From positions 1 through 45,171 of the forward strand of contig JBBTQJ010000015.1 in the NCBI GenBank assembly GCA_038065755.1: 45,171 bases of DNA, read 5' to 3'. The notes under the pieces were generated by a model that worked only from the letters and a program-made list of their open reading frames with translations, made no database searches and was not told where the DNA came from. The DNA comes from JBBTQJ01 sp038065755 (GTDB taxonomy: Bacteria > Patescibacteriota > Minisyncoccia > Minisyncoccales > Staskawiczbacteraceae). This document shows, one piece after another, positions 39,269-45,171 of this stretch (positions are counted from its first letter, which is position 1; every line of letters starts with the position of its first letter). Position numbers and translations under genes: made by a program.

Positions 39269-39751
39269 ATGATAATAATTCCTCATCTTGTTTTTGGAGC
39301 AGCTATCGGATCTTTAATTAAAAATCCCTTTTTGGCTGTTGCTGTGGCATTTCTAGGCCATTATTTTTTAGACCTGATTCCCCATAATGAATACTCTATT
39401 GAAAATATCAAAAAAAAGCAATGGCATAAGGCTTTTCCTGATATTTTAAAGGCTTTGGCGGATTTTTTAATTGGAATTTTTCTTATTTTTATATTTTCTG
39501 GGAACCAGCCCATTGTTTATGTATGCGCTTTTTTTGCTGTTTTAAGCGACGGACTGAACCTGTTGGTTTTATTTTATCCAAATAAAATTTTAGAAGCGCA
39601 CAGTAATTTTCACCACGAAAAAATACATTTTTTAAGCAATAAAAACCCCGCAGACATAGTTGGACGGGGCGGAAAAAAAATTTCTTTTTTTTTAAGAACA
39701 TCTACCCAGATAACAACAGTTATTATATCTATTGTTTTGATGGCTAAATAA
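39269..39751 (+). CDS. Small membrane protein with H-x3-D-x2-PH motif
   Basis: The ATG at 39269-39271 yields 160 residues with about five hydrophobic segments. FLGHYFLDLIPHNEY resembles the metal-dependent membrane hydrolase (DUF457/YdjM-like) signature that has a conserved His-Asp pair at a membrane border, and a later HSNFHHEKIHF adds His residues. The assignment is tentative. It is the only + strand gene between 37.8 and 45 kb and is divergent from metG. Confidence 0.65.
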   Translation: MIIIPHLVFGAAIGSLIKNPFLAVAVAFLGHYFLDLIPHNEYSIENIKKKQWHKAFPDILKALADFLIGIFLIFIFSGNQPIVYVCAFFAVLSDGLNLLVLFYPNKILEAHSNFHHEKIHFLSNKNPADIVGRGGKKISFFLRTSTQITTVIISIVLMAK

Positions 39752-39766
39752 TTAATTTATGGCAAA

Positions 39767-40798
39767 TTATTCCGGCTGCGGTTCATCTTCCCTTCTTTTT
39801 TCTAAAAATTCTTTAAGAAACTCATAAACAATGGCAAACACCGGCACTGCAAAAATTGTGCCCAAAAAACCAAATACCTGCGCCCCTATTAACAATGAAA
39901 TTAAAACTAAAACCGGAGGCAGGTTTATCATCTTTTTCATTAGCACCGGGGTTAAAAGATTATTTTCAATAGTTTGAATAGCGGCTATAGAAATTAAAAC
40001 ATAAAATAAGGTTATCCAAGAATTTGACGAAACAACAATAAACACAATTAATAAAATACTGGTTACCAATGGGCCTATATATGGCACAAAATTTAAAACT
40101 CCGGAAAGCAAGGCAAGCATAAAGGCGTATTTTACTGAAAACATATAAAAAATAATAAAAGAAGCCACTCCGATAAAAAAACAGGATAAAATTCTTGCGC
40201 CAAACCATCCTGCCACTTTTTTTTGAGACCTTTCAAAAAGCGCGATTATATATTCTTCGTATTTTTTGGGAGCTAAAAGGACCAAAACCTTTTCCGTCCC
40301 TTTTTCTTCTAATGACAGAAAAAATGCAAGAGCTAAAATAAAAACGGCCGAAGAAACTCCGCCAAAAAAAGCGGCTACGGCCGAAATGATGCCGGTGGAA
40401 CTTTTTTCCAGGCCTTTTGTTAAAATTTTTGTGAAGTCGCTGAAGATATGCGCCAAGTCAACTCCGAATTGTTTTAAAAGGGGGTCTATTTTTTCAAGAT
40501 AATCGGGCAAGTATTGTGAAAATTGTTTCAATTCAAAGATAAAAATGGGTGCTGTCAAATAGATTAAAAGCCCCAAAAAACCAAAAAAAGACAAATATAT
40601 CATAGCCATAGCTATAATTTTAGGTATGCGGATCCACCTTAAAAAATTGATCGCCGGTTCCAGCAAAACAGAAATAATAAGGGCAAAAAAGAACCAAAAA
40701 ACTATGTCTTTGGCTAAATAAATAATATATAAAACAAAAATTGCTATAAAAATTTTAATTATAGTTTTTATTGAAATATCTAACGTGTGTTCGCTCAT
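39767..40798 (-). CDS. AI-2E family (PerM/YdiK-like) transporter
   Basis: The 343-residue membrane protein has about eight helices and conserved family segments: LLEPAINFLRWIRIPK, GVLNFVPYIGPLVTSILLIV and ENNLLTPVLMKKMINLPPVLVLISLLIGAQVFG-type end. Members export autoinducer-2 or other solutes, and many are sodium/proton antiporters; the substrate here is unknown. Starts 2 bases after the M16 peptidase stop, so the two may be an operon. Confidence 0.9.
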   Translation of the reverse strand: MSEHTLDISIKTIIKIFIAIFVLYIIYLAKDIVFWFFFALIISVLLEPAINFLRWIRIPKIIAMAMIYLSFFGFLGLLIYLTAPIFIFELKQFSQYLPDYLEKIDPLLKQFGVDLAHIFSDFTKILTKGLEKSSTGIISAVAAFFGGVSSAVFILALAFFLSLEEKGTEKVLVLLAPKKYEEYIIALFERSQKKVAGWFGARILSCFFIGVASFIIFYMFSVKYAFMLALLSGVLNFVPYIGPLVTSILLIVFIVVSSNSWITLFYVLISIAAIQTIENNLLTPVLMKKMINLPPVLVLISLLIGAQVFGFLGTIFAVPVFAIVYEFLKEFLEKRREDEPQPE

Positions 40799-40800
40799 AA

Positions 40801-42072
40801 TTATATTTTTAAGATTTTTTCAAGCTTATATTTATCTTTTTTTTCAAACGGGCCTATTACGGCCAAATTTAATTTTTCTTGCAAAAATATATCATTTGCT
40901 ACTTTATTTATATCACTTATTGAAACTTCGTCAATCTTTTTAAATTTTTCTTCTGCTGTCAGGATGTTTTCTTCCAATAATTCCTGCAGAGAATAAAAAG
41001 AGGCCAGGCTGTCTGAAGAATCTAACGAAAGAGACATGGTTCCTTTTAAATAATCTTTTGCTTTTTGCAATTCTTTTTCTGAAACTTTTTTATCTTTTAA
41101 ATCTTTGTACTCTTTTAAAATAATTTTTATTGATTTTTCCAAATTTTTATGGTCTATTCCGGCCTGTGTCACCAAATATCCATTGTCCGTGGCAAGATCA
41201 GATGAGGTGTGAATAGAATAAGCCAAACCGCTCCTTTCCCTGACTTTTATAAAAAGGCGGGAACTCATATTGCCCCCTAAAATAATTGATAACAAAACCA
41301 AAGCATACCTTTTTTGACTAAATATATTATATGCCCTTGCGCCCAAACAAAAATGAGTTTGGTCTGTTTTTTTGTAATAAATTAATAATTCCGGTTTCTT
41401 TTGTTCTTCTTTAACTTTTGCTTTCAAGGCGGTGTTCCTGTTTTCAATATTTTTAAAACAATCTTGTATCTCTGATTCAATTTTGGCTTGATTAATTCCT
41501 CCGGCAACACAAATAATTGTATTTTTAGAAGAATAGTGATTTTTATAATAATCTAAAACTTTCTGTCTGTTAAAACTTAATATATTATCTTTTTCTCCTA
41601 TAACCTTCCATCCGGCCGGCTGGTCTTTATAAAGCAGTTCTTCAAAAAGATCTCCTATGTAGGCTGTTGGCGTATCCAAATACATATTAATTTCTTCTAT
41701 TATCACCCCCTTTTCCCTTTCTATTTCTTTTTCGTCAAACTTGGAGTTTAAAAATATATCAGATATCCAGTCTAGGGCGACATCTTTGTGCTTTTTATCC
41801 ACCTTTGCCCAAAAACCGGTAACTTCTTTTGAAGTAAAAGCATTATATTCGCCGCCAACCATATCTAAAGTTTCGGCAATTTTCAAAGTATTAAACCTTT
41901 TCTTCGTTCCTTTAAAAAACATATGCTCTAAAAAATGAGAAATGCCGTTTATATTTTTTGTTTCGTATTTAGATCCTGCGCCAACCAAAAGCAAAACAGT
42001 AACACTGTTAGAGTTTTCCATAGGAACAGTAATAATTCTTAACCCGTTTTTTAATGTTGTTTTTTTATACAT
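40801..42072 (-). CDS. M16 zinc peptidase (pitrilysin/processing-peptidase-like)
   Basis: The 423-residue protein has the inverted zinc motif HFLEH in NGISHFLEHMFFKGTKKR, with the distal Glu in the GVIIEEINMY segment. The C-terminal half has RERSGLAYSIHTSSDL, the R/Y pair that contacts the peptide in the second half-domain. Length fits a one-chain pitrilysin of the PqqF/YmxG type; the partner half may be absent. Function: degrades or processes short peptides. Starts directly after the methyltransferase at 42093. Confidence 0.93.
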   Translation of the reverse strand: MYKKTTLKNGLRIITVPMENSNSVTVLLLVGAGSKYETKNINGISHFLEHMFFKGTKKRFNTLKIAETLDMVGGEYNAFTSKEVTGFWAKVDKKHKDVALDWISDIFLNSKFDEKEIEREKGVIIEEINMYLDTPTAYIGDLFEELLYKDQPAGWKVIGEKDNILSFNRQKVLDYYKNHYSSKNTIICVAGGINQAKIESEIQDCFKNIENRNTALKAKVKEEQKKPELLIYYKKTDQTHFCLGARAYNIFSQKRYALVLLSIILGGNMSSRLFIKVRERSGLAYSIHTSSDLATDNGYLVTQAGIDHKNLEKSIKIILKEYKDLKDKKVSEKELQKAKDYLKGTMSLSLDSSDSLASFYSLQELLEENILTAEEKFKKIDEVSISDINKVANDIFLQEKLNLAVIGPFEKKDKYKLEKILKI

Positions 42073-42092
42073 AGATTATTTATAATTTAAGT

Positions 42093-42680
42093 TTAAGATT
42101 TATTTATAATAAAAATCCCCCCGTACCTTAATTTAGCATATAACAAAAAGGGATAAAAAAACGGAGTGGCAAACCCCACCTTAAATAATTGACAGGAAAG
42201 TCCTTTTTTTTCAGTTAATTCTATAATTTGTTGAGGAAAATAGTCCCTAAAATGCCCATTAAAAATTACATTGTTTATGCCAATTATTTTCCGAAAAAAA
42301 TTAATAATCGTAAAAAAGGCCTTGTTTTCCGTTGTCGGCACTGAAATAATGACTTTCTTTTTTGCCACCCTAACAAGTTCGTTGAGAGCCTCCTCCCAAT
42401 TACCAATGTGCTCTAAAACATCAAGACATAAAACTACATCAAAAGAGGATTCTTTAAATCCCGTGTTCCTAATATCTCCCTTAATAATGTTCTCGTTCCA
42501 AGAGTTATCAATGTCAATTCCTGTCACTTTATAGTTTTTAGAGAGTTGTAAAAAAACATATTGGTGGTGTTCATTGCCGCAGCCCGCGTCTAAAACACTG
42601 TCCTCTTTTTTTATATGTTTTAAAATTACCCCTAATTTTCTATCGCAATACTTTTCGTAATTATGAGAAAAAATTGGCAT
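42093..42680 (-). CDS. Class I SAM-dependent methyltransferase
   Basis: The 195-residue protein has motif I as VLDAGCGNEHHQYVF, motif II acid TGIDID and motif IV VVLCLDVLEHIGNWEEAL, the Methyltransf_11 pattern. The C-terminal third is hydrophobic (FFYPFLLYAKLRYGGIFII), possibly membrane-associated. With the GT2 and another methyltransferase just upstream it suggests a glycan or lipid modification cluster; the substrate is unknown. Confidence 0.88.
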   Translation of the reverse strand: MPIFSHNYEKYCDRKLGVILKHIKKEDSVLDAGCGNEHHQYVFLQLSKNYKVTGIDIDNSWNENIIKGDIRNTGFKESSFDVVLCLDVLEHIGNWEEALNELVRVAKKKVIISVPTTENKAFFTIINFFRKIIGINNVIFNGHFRDYFPQQIIELTEKKGLSCQLFKVGFATPFFYPFLLYAKLRYGGIFIINKS

Positions 42681-42715
42681 GATGATTAATTGTTATTCTT
42701 TATTATCTATTTTTG

Positions 42716-43414
42716 TTATTTTTTAAAATATTCTTCTGCGATTTTTTTGTCTTTTTTAAAAAAAGACGCAATTTTCCATTTAATCCAGAACAGAAATGTT
42801 TTTAAATAACCTTTTTCTTCAAATCTCCGCAAAGAAATAGCGGCATAACAATTTCTAAAAAGTTTGTATTTTACGCCAAGGGTAGTTGCTCTTTTAATGA
42901 AATCTTGGAACTCGGCAACTTTTTTTGTCTGATTAAAACCGTTAACTTTTAAAAAAATATCCCGGTGACAGAAAAAAACGCCGCCTATTACTCCTTTATA
43001 TATTCTTAAAATATGAATCCAGTTTTTAAAAAGGAAAAAAAGTTTTCCCTTAAAGTTATCTTTGTCCGCCTTACCTAAACAAGTGCCAAACGTATTTTTT
43101 TTAAGATCTTCTGTAATTTTTTTTATTGCCCCGTTTAAAAGCTGGCTATCAGCATCTAAAAAGACAAAAATGTCTCCTTCGGATATTTTTACTCCTTCGT
43201 TTCTTGCTTTAGCGGGACACATTGGTTCTGGAAAATTTAATGTTTTATCCGCATATCTTTTTGCTATTTCAAATGTTGCGTCTTCAGAACCATTAACAAC
43301 CACAATTATTTCCATCAACTCATATTTTTGAACCATTAACGACTCAATTGCTTTTTGAATGTATTTTTCTTCGTTGCGCGCAGGTATTATTATTGAAACT
43401 TTTTTATTGTTCAT
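42716..43414 (-). CDS. Glycosyltransferase family 2
   Basis: The 232-residue GT-A enzyme begins VSIIIPARNEEKYIQKAIESL and has the metal-binding DxD-like VFLDADSQL (residues about 88-96), then GGVFFCHRDIFLKVNGFN, the acceptor loop. It transfers sugars to unknown acceptors, probably for surface glycans. It lies between two methyltransferases on the same strand. Confidence 0.92.
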   Translation of the reverse strand: MNNKKVSIIIPARNEEKYIQKAIESLMVQKYELMEIIVVVNGSEDATFEIAKRYADKTLNFPEPMCPAKARNEGVKISEGDIFVFLDADSQLLNGAIKKITEDLKKNTFGTCLGKADKDNFKGKLFFLFKNWIHILRIYKGVIGGVFFCHRDIFLKVNGFNQTKKVAEFQDFIKRATTLGVKYKLFRNCYAAISLRRFEEKGYLKTFLFWIKWKIASFFKKDKKIAEEYFKK

Positions 43415-43425
43415 TTAAAAATTTA

Positions 43426-44070
43426 TTATTTTTTGTTCACAAAAATTCCCTTGCAGATTGACGGCAAAAAAAATATCTTACGCAACACATTCGCCGGATA
43501 ATCTACCCCTCCATTATACTTTTTCACTAATTTATATCTATTGTCAAATTGCGTTATATTAAAGGGTCGGAATTCACCATTGCGTATATCTGTGCTGCTG
43601 GGTAAAAATTTTTGTCTATCATAATTATCATAAATACTGCTTTGAATAATAACGTGAGGAAAAACAGAAATTTTAGAAAGAATACGGCACGCATCCCGAT
43701 TGCAAAGATGTTGCAGGACCTCTTTTAAAATCACAAGGTCGCCTTTCGGTAATTCGTCATTGACAGCATCAATGTGCAGGAATTCTCTATTCGCGGAAGC
43801 AAACTTTGCTTTGGTCTTTTTAAGGATATAGTCGGACACATCACACCCGATGTATTTTTTATTCCCTAAGTTTAAATGCCTTCCAATTTGCCAATCGCCG
43901 CAACCGATATCCACCACAGTGTTGATATCGGAGTGACTTTCTAAAAACTGATTAGTGAATTCAACAAACGGCTTATTTAAAATGAAAATGGCGCCCGTGC
44001 CAGACCCAAAACCCCATCCGTGAAAAATATATTTGTTGTTGAAAATCCTCCTATTATTGTCTTCAATCAT
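43426..44070 (-). CDS. Class I SAM-dependent methyltransferase (second)
   Basis: The 214-residue protein has motif I as VVDIGCGDWQIGRHL, the acid at IGCDVS, and motif IV DLVILKEVLQHL with the typical Leu-Gln-His. The rest matches small sugar- or lipid-directed methyltransferases. First of three genes (with 42716 and 42093) that form a likely surface glycan-modification set. Confidence 0.87.
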   Translation of the reverse strand: MIEDNNRRIFNNKYIFHGWGFGSGTGAIFILNKPFVEFTNQFLESHSDINTVVDIGCGDWQIGRHLNLGNKKYIGCDVSDYILKKTKAKFASANREFLHIDAVNDELPKGDLVILKEVLQHLCNRDACRILSKISVFPHVIIQSSIYDNYDRQKFLPSSTDIRNGEFRPFNITQFDNRYKLVKKYNGGVDYPANVLRKIFFLPSICKGIFVNKK

Positions 44071-44283
44071 ATGTTTATTTTGTTAGGGCTATAGACTAGA
44101 TAAACCAGCCAAAGCGGCCGATTAATAATATTTTTTAATAATTTTCCACAGTTCTTTTTCAAGTATAACATTTTTTTTCGTACCGCCGCTCGCATTCCTT
44201 TAAATGATTTTAGTTTACAACAATTTTATTTTTTAAATTTAATTTCGTAATTCAAAGTAATTTTATTTTTGGTTTAACGCGGC

Positions 44284-44303
44284 TTTTTCACTCGAGTGAA
44301 AAA
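44284..44303. repeat. 20-bp perfect palindrome TTTTTCACTCGAGTGAAAAA
   Basis: It is fully self-complementary with a CTCGAG centre and no loop. On the minus strand it follows the end of the 44328 gene, but the A/T runs do not give a terminator-like T tract after the stem; protein binding or a cruciform is possible. The rest of 44071-44327 holds no gene I can see. Confidence 0.6.
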
Positions 44304-44327
44304 AACATCCTTTTTTTACCTATTTTT

Positions 44328-45155
44328 TTACTTTCTGTCGCCAAAAAGCCTGCGGAATAATCCTTCTTTACGGGATTTTTCAGCCCCTTCGGTAATATTT
44401 ATATTTTGAGTTTGGTCTTCTTTTTTATCCTCATTTACGCTCATCCACCCTTCAATAACTTCCGCCTCTTTCCCGCCATGCCTTTTTGCAATTTCTGTTA
44501 TTTGTTTTTCATCTTCTTGAAGCTGTTTTTGAATTTCAATTCGTAATTCTTCCCCCCTCATATTTATAACCTTTTTCCAATCCACCGTTTTAGTTCCACA
44601 CCCCTTTGTTGTACATAACCCAGCTTCAATTAAAAATTCTACAGCTTCATTTTCTCGAACCTCTGCCGAATCGTTCATCTCGTTAGTTATTATCGGAACT
44701 ACTTCTAATAAGGGTGCTAAATTTTCAAGCACTATTTCTCTTTTTCTCCTTTTTGTTAAATAATTATTTTCTCCAAGTTTATCAATTAAATCTTTTAATC
44801 TTTCATCTTTTTCAAAAAATTCACTCAATTCTAATGTATCGGCTAATTTATCGGCAGAATATGAATAATCTGTAAAACCGCCTCGTTGTATTTTTTGTTC
44901 TTTTACAAAATTATCAAATATTTTTTGATAATCTTTTTTCTCCCATAAATTTTCTTCTTCAAATTTTTCACCGACCTCTTGCCTTGTAAGTGCTAATTTT
45001 TCTGCATCATCCTTAATAGAATTTTGCTTCCATTTTTCTAATTCTTCTACTCGTCGTTGCTCTTCTTCTGGCGATATAGTATTCTCGCTAATCGTTTGCT
45101 CTTGTTGCGGAGTTTCTTCTTCGGGCTCCGCAGTACCCATTTCTGGATTAAACAT
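44328..45155 (-). CDS. Glu-rich hypothetical protein
   Basis: The 275-residue protein has a Glu/Pro/Gln-rich N-terminal tail (EPEEETPQQEQTI) and helical middle parts (LADTLELSEFFEKDERLKDL), a possible CTTKGC metal pair at about residues 180-185, and ends in a basic RKEGLFRRLFGDRK. No family recognised. The start is about 16 bases from the window end; ATG at 45153-45155 is used. Composition matches the hypothetical proteins at 6960, 29042 and 30209. Confidence 0.6.
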   Translation of the reverse strand: MFNPEMGTAEPEEETPQQEQTISENTISPEEEQRRVEELEKWKQNSIKDDAEKLALTRQEVGEKFEEENLWEKKDYQKIFDNFVKEQKIQRGGFTDYSYSADKLADTLELSEFFEKDERLKDLIDKLGENNYLTKRRKREIVLENLAPLLEVVPIITNEMNDSAEVRENEAVEFLIEAGLCTTKGCGTKTVDWKKVINMRGEELRIEIQKQLQEDEKQITEIAKRHGGKEAEVIEGWMSVNEDKKEDQTQNINITEGAEKSRKEGLFRRLFGDRK

Positions 45156-45171
45156 ATTTTTAAAAATTAAT

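Noticed and set aside
1..45171. UGA recoding (as in Gracilibacteria or SR1)
   Set aside because: TGA ends several complete genes at the expected family length, so it is a stop.
1..45171. Prophage, integrase, retron, diversity-generating retroelement or full transposase gene
   Set aside because: No reverse transcriptase, integrase, transposase or phage structural gene was seen; only the non-coding 160-bp elements.

Overview
The window looks like a scaffold from an AT-rich, small-genome bacterium of the Candidate Phyla Radiation (Patescibacteria, Parcubacteria-like). The reasons are the low GC, short intergenic gaps, several enzymes shorter than their usual families (Mfd, Rel, FtsZ, IorA), Glu/Lys-rich hypothetical proteins, a PaaX/Cas2-like protein, a DUF6938-like GT-B protein, and anaerobic metabolism (NrdD/NrdG, indolepyruvate:ferredoxin oxidoreductase). 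TGA is used as a stop (for example at 605 and 35588), so the standard bacterial code applies. Two 10-N runs inside comEC mark scaffold joins. The placement is inference; no rRNA gene is present to confirm it.

Layout. 1-3.5 kb: partial clan-A glycosyl hydrolase, GT-B-like protein and ComEC. 3.5-6.6 kb: anaerobic ribonucleotide reductase NrdD with its activase NrdG. 6.7-10.4 kb: Lys-rich and Glu-rich small proteins, then an ybeY-ftsA-ftsZ operon. 10.4-11.3 kb: a Panacea/RelE-like toxin-antitoxin pair. 11.3-11.8 kb: a gene-free stretch that can fold and ends in a strong terminator. 11.8-14.6 kb: lepB-hisS-rpsU-yqeY operon. 14.6-15.1 kb: a GC-richer islet with a strong promoter and two extended Shine-Dalgarno sequences. 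15.1-23.4 kb: YgjP-like protease, then pth-mfd and topA-rel-glycosyltransferase-tRNA-Leu(CAA) on the + strand. 23.4-35.2 kb: uppP, PAP2, glyA, a second RelE-type pair, tsaC, nucleotidyltransferase, iorB, hypotheticals, iorA, leuS. 35.2-37.8 kb: a small islet gene, a PaaX/Cas2-like gene between related palindromes, tatD and an islet csrA. 37.8-45.2 kb: metG, a membrane protein, an AI-2E-type transporter, an M16 protease, two methyltransferases around a GT2, and a Glu-rich hypothetical.

How the genes work together. Cell division and envelope (FtsA, FtsZ, LepB, UppP, PAP2, glycosyltransferases), translation (three aminoacyl-tRNA synthetases, Pth, YbeY, bS21, TsaC, tRNA-Leu), DNA topology/repair/uptake (TopA, Mfd, ComEC, TatD), stringent response (Rel), one-carbon metabolism (GlyA) and anaerobic dNTP synthesis are represented. 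Two toxin-antitoxin pairs and a CsrA-like regulator supply accessory regulation.

Most interesting. (1) A 160-bp element with inverted terminal repeats occurs twice, directly after the stop codons of ftsZ and mfd, in the same orientation relative to each gene; both proteins lack their usual C-terminal domain. (2) Short palindromes lie in frame inside conserved genes (ftsZ, pth, tsaC, iorA, probably comEC and others); in ftsZ and pth the protein is about six residues longer at exactly that point. This resembles Rickettsia palindromic elements. (3) Three GC-richer single-gene islets have near-consensus promoters, strong Shine-Dalgarno sequences and good terminators; one has two tandem sequences complementary to the 16S 3' tail with no correctly placed start codon. 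(4) Several long palindromes share a CGATCG centre, and two related copies flank the PaaX/Cas2-like gene.
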